Assembly: GCA_946480915.1 (NCBI GenBank)
Contig: CAMLLO010000002.1
Coordinates: 186,001 to 250,000, forward strand
Direction: 5' to 3'
DNA length: 64,000 nucleotides
DNA from: an uncultured Sphingobacteriaceae bacterium
GTDB lineage: Bacteria; Bacteroidota; Bacteroidia; Sphingobacteriales; Sphingobacteriaceae
The translations under genes and the position numbers were made by a program. Below the pieces are notes generated by a model. That model was not told where the DNA came from and did not search any database. It saw nothing but the letters and a program-made list of their open reading frames with translations. Of the stretch, positions 1-8,811 are shown piece by piece (the first letter of the stretch is position 1; the number at the start of each line of letters is the position of its first letter).

Positions 1-12
1 AAAAACTTCTGT

Positions 13-978
13 TTGAAGACAAACATCGAAATTTTAAATATCGCCCGAAATACACTTCAAACGGAAGTAGAGGGATTATCCGGGTTGATTCAAAGATTAA
101 ATAATGACTTTCCAGTGATAATTGAACGTATCCTTGGCATCAAGGGGCGGGTTATTATCTCTGGAGTAGGCAAAAGCGCCATAATAGCACAAAAGATTGT
201 GGCGACATTTAATTCGACAGGCACCCCATCCATTTTTATGCATGCTGCTGATGCAATACATGGAGATTTAGGCATTATTCAAACCGATGATATTGTAATT
301 TGCATCTCAAAAAGCGGAAACACATCAGAAATTAAAGTACTTGTCCCATTTCTAAAACAAGCAGGAAACATTCTTATCGGAATGGTGGGCGATATAAATT
401 CATATTTAGCTCAACAGGCTGATTTTGTTTTAGATACCACCATTGAAAAAGAAGCTTGCCCGCACAATCTGGCTCCAACGACGAGCACGACAGCCCAACT
501 GGCGATGGGAGACGCTCTTGCGGTTAGTTTACTTGAGTGCAGAGAATTTAGCAGTAAAGATTTTGCCAAATACCATCCAGGTGGTTCGCTAGGCAAACGT
601 TTATATTTAAAAGTTAAAGACCTTTATACACACAACAATAAGCCGGAAGTTGGCATTGATTCTTCAATTAAGGAAGTAATTGTCGAGATTACGAAAAACC
701 GATTAGGGGCTGTAACAGTTGTGAAGAATAACACCATTGCAGGAATAATAACAGATGGAGATATTAGACGAATGATGGAAAAACATAACTCTTTTGAGCA
801 ATTAACTGCAAAAGACATTATGGGAAGATCTCCAAGACAGATTGAGAGCGACGAGCTAGCGATAAACGCATTAGAGATAATGAGAAGTAACAATATCACA
901 CAACTAGTAGTTTCAGATAGTGGAGTTTATAAAGGAATTATACATTTGCACGACTTATTAAAAGAAGGAATTTTATAA
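13..978 (+). CDS. kdsD: D-arabinose 5-phosphate isomerase, KdsD/GutQ family
   Basis: Predicted to interconvert ribulose-5-phosphate and arabinose-5-phosphate, the first step toward Kdo. An N-terminal SIS domain (about residues 35-180) shows GVGKSA near residue 52, HAADAIHGDLG and SKSGNTSE; two CBS motifs fill residues 205-321. The length of 321 aa is normal for the family. The start used is TTG at 13, giving an N-terminus (LKTNIEIL) that looks right for Bacteroidota homologues, but the frame is open back to base 1, so a start outside the window cannot be excluded. The mannose-1-phosphate guanylyltransferase gene begins 3 bases after the stop, so the two are probably co-transcribed and feed cell-surface sugar synthesis. 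Confidence 0.88.
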   Translation: MKTNIEILNIARNTLQTEVEGLSGLIQRLNNDFPVIIERILGIKGRVIISGVGKSAIIAQKIVATFNSTGTPSIFMHAADAIHGDLGIIQTDDIVICISKSGNTSEIKVLVPFLKQAGNILIGMVGDINSYLAQQADFVLDTTIEKEACPHNLAPTTSTTAQLAMGDALAVSLLECREFSSKDFAKYHPGGSLGKRLYLKVKDLYTHNNKPEVGIDSSIKEVIVEITKNRLGAVTVVKNNTIAGIITDGDIRRMMEKHNSFEQLTAKDIMGRSPRQIESDELAINALEIMRSNNITQLVVSDSGVYKGIIHLHDLLKEGIL

Positions 979-981
979 CTA

Positions 982-2064
982 ATGAAGAATTACTACGCAG
1001 TGATTATGGCTGGTGGCATTGGCAGCCGATTTTGGCCAATAAGCCGTTCAGCACATCCTAAGCAGTTTATAGATATACTAGGAACAGGTAAAACACTGAT
1101 ACAAACCACCTATGAGCGTTTTTTAAAAATTGTTCCGGCAGAAAATATTTTCATTGTCACCAATGAAAATTACAGACCATTGGTAGAAGAGCAATTACCA
1201 GACATACACTCAACGCAAATTCTCGGAGAGCCGGTGATGAGGAATACAGCTCCATGTATTGCTTATGCCTGTCATAAAATAAACAGGCTGAATCCTGAAG
1301 CATCGATAGTGGTGGCACCCTCTGATCACTTAATTCTAAATTCGGCAGAATTTGAAAAAAACATCACCGAATCATTGGAAGCAGCCTCAAGAAATAATTG
1401 CCTGATAACACTCGGAATTAAACCTTCACGTCCAGATACAGGTTATGGGTACATTCAATTTACAGAGGAAACTCTGGACAATGAATTTCATAAAGTTAAA
1501 ACCTTTACTGAAAAGCCTAATCTGGACCTGGCAAAAACGTTTGTTCAAAGCGGTGAGTTCTTATGGAATGCGGGTATTTTCGTTTGGTCCGCAGCATCTA
1601 TCATTAGTGCATTTGAACAATATCTACCAGAAATGAACGACATTTTCAAAGACGGTGCGAGCATTTATAACACTGAAAACGAATATTCCTTTATCCAAAA
1701 CGCTTATTATCAATGCACAAACATCTCTATTGATTACGGGATCATGGAGAAAGCCGATAATGTTTACATTTTACCCACCGATTTTGGATGGTCTGATTTA
1801 GGCACCTGGGCTTCGGTGTATGAACTTGCAGACAAAGATTATCTCGGAAACGCGGTAATCCCTTCAGATAAGGTCATTATGTACGATTCGTCAAACTGCA
1901 TGGTGAACGTACCAAAAGGCAAACTGGTAATTTTACAGGGACTGGACGATTATATTGTAGTTGAATCCAATAACACGCTTATGATTTGCCACAAAGACAA
2001 AGAGCAAAACGTAAAAGAGATAGTTGCCGATGTGAAATCGAAATTTGGCAATGAGTTTATTTAG
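982..2064 (+). CDS. manC: Mannose-1-phosphate guanylyltransferase (GDP-mannose synthesis)
   Basis: Makes GDP-mannose from mannose-1-phosphate and GTP in the cytosol. The nucleotidyltransferase signature AGGIGSRFWPISR (residues 11-23) followed by PKQF is clear, as are FTEKP and WNAGIFVW further in. At 360 aa it is the short type, with no C-terminal isomerase domain. It follows the kdsD-like gene closely and ends beside a 47-base palindrome. GDP-mannose is also the precursor of GDP-fucose, which the GT11 enzyme at 30 kb would use; that link is inference. Confidence 0.9.
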   Translation: MKNYYAVIMAGGIGSRFWPISRSAHPKQFIDILGTGKTLIQTTYERFLKIVPAENIFIVTNENYRPLVEEQLPDIHSTQILGEPVMRNTAPCIAYACHKINRLNPEASIVVAPSDHLILNSAEFEKNITESLEAASRNNCLITLGIKPSRPDTGYGYIQFTEETLDNEFHKVKTFTEKPNLDLAKTFVQSGEFLWNAGIFVWSAASIISAFEQYLPEMNDIFKDGASIYNTENEYSFIQNAYYQCTNISIDYGIMEKADNVYILPTDFGWSDLGTWASVYELADKDYLGNAVIPSDKVIMYDSSNCMVNVPKGKLVILQGLDDYIVVESNNTLMICHKDKEQNVKEIVADVKSKFGNEFI

Positions 2065-2065
2065 A

Positions 2066-2112
2066 GCGATTAAGATTTGACAACTTTTAAAAAGTTGTCA
2101 AATCTTAATCGC
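2066..2112. repeat. 47-base near-perfect palindrome, probable bidirectional terminator
   Basis: Two 23-base arms (2066-2088 and 2090-2112) are exact reverse complements around a single central A, with inner sequence GACAACTTTT-A-AAAAGTTGTC. It starts one base after the manC stop, and the right arm covers the stop codon (2105-2107) and last codons of the convergent rlmB gene. There is no T-run outside the arms, so it is not a textbook intrinsic terminator. It may act through the hairpin itself or be one copy of a dispersed element. Confidence 0.7.
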
Positions 2113-2884
2113 CGTTCATTGCTCCCACCCGCTGCCTTACAGCCTCATATAATATTACTCCCGCCGAAACTGATACATTTAGGGAATGTATTTCTCCGAA
2201 CATTGGGATTTTAGCCAAATAATCGGCGCCTCTTATAATTTCATTAGAAATACCATCCTCTTCAGAGCCTAATACTATAGCTACCGGCATTGTATAATCA
2301 GGAGCGTATAAAAAATCATTTGTTTTTTCGGTACACGCCACTACAAACAGGCCCGATTCCTGCAAAAAACGCGTGGTTTTTAAGAGGCTTTCTTCACGAC
2401 ATACCGGAATTTTGAACAGAGCGCCGGCAGAAGTTTTGATAGCATCGGGATTGATTTGTGCAGAGCCTTTTACCGGAACCACAATCGCATGAACCCCTGC
2501 ACATTCTGCGGTTCTGGCAATTGCTCCAAAATTTCGAACATCTGTAACACCATCTAAAATCAAAATAAGTGGAGTCTCCCCTTTCTCAAAAATGGCGGGT
2601 ATGATATCTTCAATCCGCTGATAAGTAACCGGGGAAATAAAAGCTATTACTCCCTGATGGTTTTTAGAGGTGATTCTATTTAACTTTTCAACAGGAACCA
2701 TTTGAAAGTTAATAAGCTTATCGCTAAGTAATGATTTCAGCTCCTGAAATATACTTCCCGTAAGACCGCGTTGTACGTAAATCGCATCAATATCCTTCCC
2801 GCTTTGTACAGCCTCAATCACCGCACGGATTCCAAACACCATTTGATTCGACTCTTTTTTTGGCCTTAAAGACTTAGTGTGCAT
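2105..2884 (-). CDS. rlmB: 23S rRNA 2'-O-ribose methyltransferase, SpoU/TrmH family (RlmB-like)
   Basis: A SPOUT methyltransferase predicted to modify 23S rRNA (G2251 in E. coli). An N-terminal SpoU substrate-binding domain (MVFGIRAVIEAV) is followed by the catalytic domain with LDGVTDVRNFGAIARTAE, VLGSEEDGIS and PMFGEIHSLNVSVSAG, the three trefoil-knot motifs. The ATG at 2884 gives 259 aa and is preferred over a GTG at 2902, because a promoter-like TACTTTG lies right where the GTG would be. The gene converges on manC and ends inside the palindrome at 2066-2112. Confidence 0.88.
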   Translation of the reverse strand: MHTKSLRPKKESNQMVFGIRAVIEAVQSGKDIDAIYVQRGLTGSIFQELKSLLSDKLINFQMVPVEKLNRITSKNHQGVIAFISPVTYQRIEDIIPAIFEKGETPLILILDGVTDVRNFGAIARTAECAGVHAIVVPVKGSAQINPDAIKTSAGALFKIPVCREESLLKTTRFLQESGLFVVACTEKTNDFLYAPDYTMPVAIVLGSEEDGISNEIIRGADYLAKIPMFGEIHSLNVSVSAGVILYEAVRQRVGAMNGD

Positions 2885-2975
2885 TGTTAAAAATTTTAGC
2901 ACGCAAAGTACTGATATTTGCTCAGAATTAAGGTTCGGTTTTTATTTTTCATCTGATTGTTAACATCGTAAAAAG

Positions 2976-3054
2976 TTATCAACACATCATTGAATGTATT
3001 TAAAAGCTGGAATTTACACTAATTAACATTTTATTCACAGCCTATTGTGAACAG
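2976..3054. promoter_or_regulatory. Possible DnaA-box pair upstream of dnaB
   Basis: The AT-rich 266-base gap between rlmB and dnaB holds TTATCAACA (2976-2984, one mismatch to TTATCCACA) and TTATTCACA (3031-3039, matches TTATNCACA). A third inverted copy, at 3046-3054, reads CTGTTCACA on the minus strand and is weaker. TTCACA and TGTGAA at 3034-3051 also form a 6-bp inverted repeat. The boxes could mark DnaA-dependent control of dnaB or an origin, or be chance in AT-rich DNA. Confidence 0.3.
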
Positions 3055-3137
3055 AACAGGGTACTTGTTAACACGATATGGTAAGTGTAAATATTTTTTT
3101 GTGTGTAAGTATCTAGAGAGAAAAACTTACTTAATGC

Positions 3138-3145
3138 TATTTTTG
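3138..3145 (+). promoter_or_regulatory. TAnnTTTG (-7) promoter box of dnaB
   Basis: TATTTTTG matches the Bacteroidota -7 consensus TAnnTTTG and ends 5 bases before the dnaB ATG, so the transcript would begin at or next to the start codon. No clear -33 TTTG sits at the usual distance. Confidence 0.45.
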
Positions 3146-3150
3146 TACCG

Positions 3151-4716
3151 ATGAGTTTAGACAACCAAAATGATTATCAACCTGGGAAGAAATCTGCACT
3201 AACGGATCGTCGTGCCCGCTTAAGCAATATGGTAAGTGGTCTTGGTAAACTTCCTCCCCAGGCGGTTGATTTAGAAGAAGCGGTCCTTGGAGCATTGATG
3301 CTCGAAAAAGATGCGCTTTCTGCGGTAATCGATATTTTAAAACCTGAGATTTTTTATAAAGAAAGTCATAATAAAATTTTTGCGGCAATACACGCACTTT
3401 TCCAAAAATCATCACCTGTAGATATCTTAACGGTCACTTCTCAATTACGCCAGCAAGGCGATTTAGAAATGATTGGCGGCGCCTATTACATCACCGAATT
3501 AACCAATCGAGTAGCCTCAGCAGCGAATATAGAATTCCACGCAAGGATAATCTCACAAAAATACATTCAGAGAGAATTAATTCGGATCTCTACCGAAATA
3601 ATAAACAGCGCTTACGAAGACACGACAGATATTTTCGACTTGCTGGATAATGCTGAGAAAAACCTCTTCGATATTGCGCAGAATAACCTTCGTCGCGACT
3701 CCAGAAAAATGGACGATATTGTTCGTGAATCTATCGAGACACTTGAAAAACTTCGCGATAAAGTTGATGGCCTTACCGGTGTACCTTCCGGATTTACCGG
3801 TTTAGATAGAATGACCTCGGGTTGGCAACCATCAGACCTGGTTATTATCGCAGCCCGCCCAGCTATGGGTAAAACAGCGTTTGTATTAAGCTGCGCACGG
3901 AATGCCGCTGTCCAGTTTAAAAAACCTGTGGTTGTATTTTCCCTGGAAATGTCATCGGTACAACTGGTAAACCGTTTGATATCGGGAGAAACCGAAATTG
4001 AGCAGGAAAAGATCCGTAAAGGGAATCTGGCTGAATGGGAATGGCAACAGCTTCACTCGAAGATTGGAACACTAACAGAAGCTCCACTATTTATTGACGA
4101 TACACCGGCTTTAAATATTTTTGAATTCAGAGCCAAATGCAGAAGACTGAAAGCTCAGTACGATATCCAGATGGTAATTGTCGATTACCTGCAATTAATG
4201 CATGGTAAAGGCGAAGGTAAAGGCGGAGGAAACCGTGAACAGGAAATTGGTAGTATTTCACGAGCTTTAAAATCTGTAGCAAAAGAATTGAACGTGCCAG
4301 TATTAGCCCTGTCACAGTTAAGTCGGGCGGTAGAAAGCAGACCTGGTGCAAGCAAAAGACCGATGCTTTCAGATTTACGTGAATCAGGCTCAATTGAGCA
4401 GGATGCCGATATGGTATTGTTTCTTTACAGACCAGAATATTATGGTCTGACAGAAGATGAAGAAGGACGCTCTACTATTGGTATCGGTGAAGTAATCATT
4501 GCAAAACACAGAAATGGTGAAACAGGAACAGTTCCGTTACGATTCGTAGGTAAATTTGTAAAGTTTGCCGATTTAGAAGATGACTTTTCGGGACCAAGTG
4601 CTCAAAAGGGTAATCCTTTCGGAGCAATGGCACCTTCAGAAGACTTCGAAAAACCAAGTAATTTTATTATTCGGCCATCCAGAATGGATGACATTGATGA
4701 AGAACCGCCATTTTAA
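3151..4716 (+). CDS. dnaB: Replicative DNA helicase DnaB
   Basis: Hexameric helicase that unwinds DNA at the replication fork. The N-terminal primase-interacting domain (about residues 30-140, PPQAVDLEEAVLGALM) leads to a RecA-like C-terminal domain with GVPSGFTGLDRMTSGW, Walker A as AARPAMGKTAF, VIVDYLQLM and LSQLSRAVESRP followed by DLRESGSIEQDAD. The length of 521 aa is typical, and no intein interrupts the Walker A or other conserved blocks where DnaB inteins usually insert. It stands alone between divergent rlmB and the convergent transporter gene. Confidence 0.97.
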   Translation: MSLDNQNDYQPGKKSALTDRRARLSNMVSGLGKLPPQAVDLEEAVLGALMLEKDALSAVIDILKPEIFYKESHNKIFAAIHALFQKSSPVDILTVTSQLRQQGDLEMIGGAYYITELTNRVASAANIEFHARIISQKYIQRELIRISTEIINSAYEDTTDIFDLLDNAEKNLFDIAQNNLRRDSRKMDDIVRESIETLEKLRDKVDGLTGVPSGFTGLDRMTSGWQPSDLVIIAARPAMGKTAFVLSCARNAAVQFKKPVVVFSLEMSSVQLVNRLISGETEIEQEKIRKGNLAEWEWQQLHSKIGTLTEAPLFIDDTPALNIFEFRAKCRRLKAQYDIQMVIVDYLQLMHGKGEGKGGGNREQEIGSISRALKSVAKELNVPVLALSQLSRAVESRPGASKRPMLSDLRESGSIEQDADMVLFLYRPEYYGLTEDEEGRSTIGIGEVIIAKHRNGETGTVPLRFVGKFVKFADLEDDFSGPSAQKGNPFGAMAPSEDFEKPSNFIIRPSRMDDIDEEPPF

Positions 4717-4843
4717 ATTCCCAACACAATTATTTCAGGGAACTATACACGCAATGCTAAGCTGATTGAATTAGAAAAGTTCTCGGCGAGCTTGCGTTTT
4801 TTTTTCTTCCTCGCTTTGCGTGACCCTGATCAGGCTTCCTCTA

Positions 4844-6043
4844 TTAAATAAACCAACCTAGCAACACACCTCCAAGTATTATAAACGGTGTTCTAACCCG
4901 GGTGAAATTTAATAACAGAAAGGTTGCCAATATTAACCCAAAAGACAAAAAGCTTAAAGGCAATTCCTTAAGCATAAAAAAGAAAGCAGCGATTAAAAAG
5001 CCTACGGCAACTGCGTTTATTCCCGAAAGTGAATTTTTTATTCGGGCGATCTTCTTTAGATCATTCCAAAAAGGCACAAAAAACAACACCAGAATAAATC
5101 CCGGAAGATTAATACCCAAAACAGCTACAATGCTCCCTAAAATCTGACCACCAATCGAATAACCTGCATTTTTCATAGCCATGGTACCGACAAATGACGT
5201 AAAGGAGAAAGTCGGTCCCGGAAGCGCCTGCTGCAAGGCAAAGCCTGCTAAAAACTCATCACCTGATAGATAATGTTTCATTTGCACAAACTCTGTAAAC
5301 ATTAATGGAATAAGAACCTGACCACCGCCAAATATTATGATTCCATTTCGGTAAAAGTTTTCAAACAACCTGATAGGTAAACTAAAGGGAGAAGTTTGGT
5401 TGATAATAGCACCCAAAGTCGCAAATAGTAGTAAGATCCCGAGATAGTATGCTATTTTTCGGGTATTTATATTCGAAAATAACTTAACGCGAAGCTGATT
5501 TTCTTCTTGAGTTGTCTCTAAGGCCGAAGAAATAATTCCTCCCAAAAGTATCAGAATCGGAAAAACGTAAGCATTTCGGAGGATTAGAGTTACTATCACC
5601 GCGGTAGCGGCCAGCCAGATAGAAATTTCACTTTTCAAGACCGATTTTGCTAATATATAAGCGGCATACCCTACAATGCCCACAGCAATAGGCTGGACAT
5701 AGCGCATAATCTGAATGAATTTATTTTGATCGTCAAGGAAAGACAACATAATAGCTGCGAAGCATAAAATCGCGGCCGATGGAATTACCCAAATCAAAAA
5801 CGTTAAGGCAGAAAGCCACAGTCCACCAACTTTGTATGCAATACCTACGAGTGTTTGGGTAGATGATGGCCCTGGAAGTAATTGTGTTAGACCATTTAGT
5901 TCCAGCAATTCCTTTTCGTCGATATAATGTCGTCTATCAACAAAATCTTTTAGCATGATAGCAATATGCGCCTGAGCGCCGCCAAACGATGTGAATGTAT
6001 ACAGAAATACATCCCGGATAAAAAGAAATTGTTTTGCGTTCAA
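4844..6043 (-). CDS. chrA: ChrA-family chromate/anion transporter
   Basis: Inner-membrane transporter with the two-domain architecture of the long-chain CHR family. The halves repeat the same motifs: FGGAQAHI (from residue 20) and LLPGPSSTQ in the first, FGGGQVLIP and ALPGPTFSFTSFVG in the second. About ten hydrophobic segments are visible across 399 aa. Family members export chromate, but in organisms without chromate exposure the natural substrate is often unknown, so chromate is only the default call. The TPR gene ends 3 bases upstream on the same strand, so the two may be co-transcribed. Confidence 0.85.
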   Translation of the reverse strand: MNAKQFLFIRDVFLYTFTSFGGAQAHIAIMLKDFVDRRHYIDEKELLELNGLTQLLPGPSSTQTLVGIAYKVGGLWLSALTFLIWVIPSAAILCFAAIMLSFLDDQNKFIQIMRYVQPIAVGIVGYAAYILAKSVLKSEISIWLAATAVIVTLILRNAYVFPILILLGGIISSALETTQEENQLRVKLFSNINTRKIAYYLGILLLFATLGAIINQTSPFSLPIRLFENFYRNGIIIFGGGQVLIPLMFTEFVQMKHYLSGDEFLAGFALQQALPGPTFSFTSFVGTMAMKNAGYSIGGQILGSIVAVLGINLPGFILVLFFVPFWNDLKKIARIKNSLSGINAVAVGFLIAAFFFMLKELPLSFLSFGLILATFLLLNFTRVRTPFIILGGVLLGWFI

Positions 6044-6046
6044 GGG

Positions 6047-6382
6047 TTAATCGTCTTCGTAATCTAAACCTATTGCCGAATTATAAACAGCTTGTAACTC
6101 AGAAAGAGCATGATTGTCTCTCGCAGAACGGGCAACCTGCATTCCCTGCTCATATATCTTGATAGCGTCTTCAGTCCTGTTAAGCTTTTCATATAATTTA
6201 CCCAGGTGGTAATAAGTTCCAATATATTCTTTATGATTAAGAATTAAATCTTCAAAGTAAATCAAAGCAGACGTAAAATCGTTTAATGCTATATACTCTG
6301 TCGCTAAGGCATACTTTAAGAAAGGATCATTTGGTTCATTATTGTGAAACTCTAACAGCTTTTGTAATCGGGTGCTCTGCAT
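6047..6382 (-). CDS. Small TPR-repeat protein
   Basis: A 111-aa cytosolic protein made of tetratricopeptide repeats (DPFLKYALATEYIALND; TYYHLGKLYEKLNRTEDA), probably a protein-interaction scaffold. The ATG at 6382 is chosen; the longer reading frame back to 6472 would overlap the divergent etfB start and its promoter, and the added residues look non-coding. It sits 3 bases upstream of the ChrA-type transporter on the same strand and diverges from etfBA. Partner unknown. Confidence 0.75.
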   Translation of the reverse strand: MQSTRLQKLLEFHNNEPNDPFLKYALATEYIALNDFTSALIYFEDLILNHKEYIGTYYHLGKLYEKLNRTEDAIKIYEQGMQVARSARDNHALSELQAVYNSAIGLDYEDD

Positions 6383-6405
6383 TTTAAAAAGAAGCTTTTT
6401 TAAAC

Positions 6406-6413
6406 TAAATTTG
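6406..6413 (+). promoter_or_regulatory. TAnnTTTG (-7) promoter box of etfBA
   Basis: TAAATTTG ends 13 bases before the etfB ATG, implying a leader of roughly 8-10 bases. A TTTA lies 19 bases upstream in the -33 position, one base off the TTTG consensus. Confidence 0.45.
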
Positions 6414-6426
6414 CAAAAAAGACAAT

Positions 6427-7164
6427 ATGAAATTATTGGTTTGTATAAGTAATGTACCGGATACCACGACAAAAGTAACTTTTACTAACAATAATACACA
6501 ATTCAACACGGCGGGAGTTCAATTTATACTAAATCCTTACGATGAGATTGCTTTATCAAAAGCGATCGAACTCACAGAAGAGGGCAAGGGAACAGTTACA
6601 GTGATTCATGTTGGTGAAGCCTCTGCCGAGCCGACTATACGTAAAGCTCTTGCTATAGGTGCGGATGAGGCAGTAAGGGTAGACGCTATCGCACACGATG
6701 CCTTTTTTGTAGCGTCGCAGATATCGAAATATGCTGCAAACCAAAACTTTGATCTGATACTTACAGGAAGAGAATCTATTGATTACAACGGTGCTTTAGT
6801 GGCTGGAATGCTCGGACAGATGCTTCATATCCCAGCGATCTCAATGATAAAAAAATTAGACCTGGTCGGTACTGAAATACTAGTCGAACGAGAGATAGAA
6901 GGAGGAAAAGAGGTAATAAAAGCCCCTTTACCGGCAATCGTAAGCTGTTCTGAAGGCGTCGCAGAACCCAAGATTCCAAACATGAGGGGAATTATGTCGG
7001 CACGAACGAAACAACTTACGGTAATAGAAGCCCTGGAAGCCAACCAAATAACTAATATAGTTGAATACACCTCGCCATCACCCAGAGGAGCTGTGAAAAT
7101 TTTTGGAGCAGACGAAACTTCAAAACTGGTAGAATTATTGCATACAGAAGCAAAGGTTATTTGA
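6427..7164 (+). CDS. etfB: Electron transfer flavoprotein beta subunit
   Basis: EtfB (FixA-type) of the EtfAB heterodimer, which takes electrons from acyl-CoA and other dehydrogenases and passes them toward quinone. The N-terminus KLLVCISNVPDTTTKV, the NPYDEIALSKAIEL segment, ALAIGADEAVRV and LTGRESIDYNGALV with PAIV.C are family hallmarks. Length 245 aa is normal. etfA follows 26 bases later, so they form an operon. Confidence 0.94.
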   Translation: MKLLVCISNVPDTTTKVTFTNNNTQFNTAGVQFILNPYDEIALSKAIELTEEGKGTVTVIHVGEASAEPTIRKALAIGADEAVRVDAIAHDAFFVASQISKYAANQNFDLILTGRESIDYNGALVAGMLGQMLHIPAISMIKKLDLVGTEILVEREIEGGKEVIKAPLPAIVSCSEGVAEPKIPNMRGIMSARTKQLTVIEALEANQITNIVEYTSPSPRGAVKIFGADETSKLVELLHTEAKVI

Positions 7165-7190
7165 GCTGATCTATAATTAATTAAGAAAAC

Positions 7191-8162
7191 ATGTCAGTTT
7201 TAGTATATACGGAACACATAGAAGGACAATTCAAAAAGTCAGCTTTTGAAGTAGTTTCTTACGCCAAAGAAATTGCAAAAATATTGAATGAAAAGTTAAT
7301 TGCACTATCAATAGGAAATATTTCTGATGAAAGTTTAAAAGCTCTGGGTTCCTACGGAGCTGATAAAATTTTAATCGTCAGACAAGAAAAGCTAAAAGCT
7401 TTTTCTAATGAGGCATATACTTCTGTAATCGTTGAAGCCGCGACGAAAGAAAACTCATCAATTGTAATTTTATCAAATTCATTTAGCGGAAAAGGCCTTG
7501 CTCCCGCTCTTGCTATTAAGTTGAATGCCGGAGTCGTTTCTGGAACAGTGGACCTGCCTAAAGTTGAAGGCAGAAAATTTCTCATAAAAAAGCCCGTTTT
7601 TTCGGGTAAAGCATTTGCCTGGATAGAACTATCTTCCGACAAAAAAGTCCTTTCACTCAGCCCAAATTCATTTTCTTTAATTGAGTCATTTGCGAGTCCC
7701 TCAATTGAAGAATTTGAAGTACAGTTGAATGACATTGATTTTAAAGCTTCAGTAAAAGAAACCGTAAGAACAACAAACAAAGTACCATTACCGGAGGCTG
7801 AAATCGTTGTTTCGGGTGGAAGAGGCTTAAAGGGACCGGAAAACTGGAATATTCTAGAAGACCTTGCGGATTCCTTAGGCGCTGCCACTGCATGTTCAAA
7901 ACCTGTGTCTGACGCTGGATGGCGCCCCCATGAGGAACATGTTGGGCAAACCGGCATTGTAATTAGTCCGGATCTATATATTGCCGTAGGTATCTCCGGA
8001 GCAATCCAACATCTGGCAGGTGTTAGCGCCTCAAAAACAATAGTAGCTATCAATAAAGATCCTGAGGCTCCAATTTTTAAAGTGGCTGATTACGGCATAG
8101 TGGGTGATGCCTTAGAGGTATTACCAAAATTAACACAAGCAATTAAATCGTTTAAAGGTTAG
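7191..8162 (+). CDS. etfA: Electron transfer flavoprotein alpha subunit
   Basis: EtfA (FixB-type), the FAD-binding partner of EtfB. The C-terminal FAD domain is plain: VVSGGRGLKGPENW, GAATACSKPVSDAGW, the VGQTGIVISPDLYIAVGISGAIQHLAG block and AINKDPEAPIFKVADYGIVGD. Length 323 aa is normal. Lies directly after etfB, followed 31 bases later by a bifunctional-nuclease family gene that may share the transcript. Confidence 0.95.
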   Translation: MSVLVYTEHIEGQFKKSAFEVVSYAKEIAKILNEKLIALSIGNISDESLKALGSYGADKILIVRQEKLKAFSNEAYTSVIVEAATKENSSIVILSNSFSGKGLAPALAIKLNAGVVSGTVDLPKVEGRKFLIKKPVFSGKAFAWIELSSDKKVLSLSPNSFSLIESFASPSIEEFEVQLNDIDFKASVKETVRTTNKVPLPEAEIVVSGGRGLKGPENWNILEDLADSLGAATACSKPVSDAGWRPHEEHVGQTGIVISPDLYIAVGISGAIQHLAGVSASKTIVAINKDPEAPIFKVADYGIVGDALEVLPKLTQAIKSFKG

Positions 8163-8193
8163 TATTTAAGCCAACAAGTTTGGCCTTAATAGT

Positions 8194-8790
8194 ATGAAGA
8201 AAATTAAATTAGATATAGTAGGATTATCGTATAGTCAAACTCAGTCTGGCGCATACGCTTTAGTTTTAGGCGAAGTGAATGGACGACGCAGGTTACCTAT
8301 TATAATTGGAGGTTTTGAAGCGCAGGCTATAGCAATAGAGATTGAAAAGATGACACCTAGCAGGCCATTGACTCATGATTTATTTAAATCGTTTGCACTG
8401 GCTTATAACATCACCATCGAAGAAGTTATCATTTATAATCTGGTAGATGGAATTTTCTTTGCAAAACTAATTTGCAATGATGGCAAGAAAAATATTGAAA
8501 TAGATGCAAGAACGTCTGATGCCATTGCGCTGGCTGTCCGTTTTGAATGTCCAATAAACACCTATGAATTTATTCTTTCGACGGCAGGCATCATGATTGA
8601 AGGAAACGACTTTGTTTTTCTAGAAAATTTAGATGCACCTACTGAAGAAAAAGTAGCTACCACTGCCACCAACTACTCCTCATTAAGCGAAGATGAATTA
8701 AAAGAAAAGTTGCAACAGGCTCTGACTGAAGAAGCATATGAAAAAGCTGCAAAAATCCGGGACGAACTTTCCAAGCGAAAATCATCTTAA
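8194..8790 (+). CDS. Bifunctional nuclease (BFN, DUF151) family protein with UvrB/UvrC-like tail
   Basis: Residues 1-135 match the BFN/DUF151 fold (VVLGEVNGRRRLPIIIGGFEAQAIA; DLFKSFALAYNI; IDARTSDAIALAVRFECPI). The last 35 residues (EDELKEKLQQALTEEAYEKAAKIRDEL) form a UvrB/UvrC (UVR) motif, a coiled-coil interaction element. Plant and some bacterial members have nuclease activity, but the role in Bacteroidota is not settled. It follows etfBA with a 31-base gap and ends just before a strong terminator. Confidence 0.82.
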   Translation: MKKIKLDIVGLSYSQTQSGAYALVLGEVNGRRRLPIIIGGFEAQAIAIEIEKMTPSRPLTHDLFKSFALAYNITIEEVIIYNLVDGIFFAKLICNDGKKNIEIDARTSDAIALAVRFECPINTYEFILSTAGIMIEGNDFVFLENLDAPTEEKVATTATNYSSLSEDELKEKLQQALTEEAYEKAAKIRDELSKRKSS

Positions 8791-8811
8791 AGTATAGAAG
8801 AAGTCATCAAT

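Noticed and set aside
4780..4834. Hairpin-like sequence with T-run and a CCTGATCAGG palindrome after dnaB
   Set aside because: The stem before the T-run (near GGCGAGCTTGCG) has a mismatch in a very short stem, and the palindrome has no loop; not convincing as a terminator.
6383..6472. N-terminal extension of the TPR protein
   Set aside because: It would run over the etfB promoter and start; the added residues look random and the TPR domain begins after the ATG at 6382.
7352..8053. Long minus-strand open frame of 233 codons
   Set aside because: It is fully antisense to etfA, whose protein motifs are certain; its own translation shows no recognisable domain.
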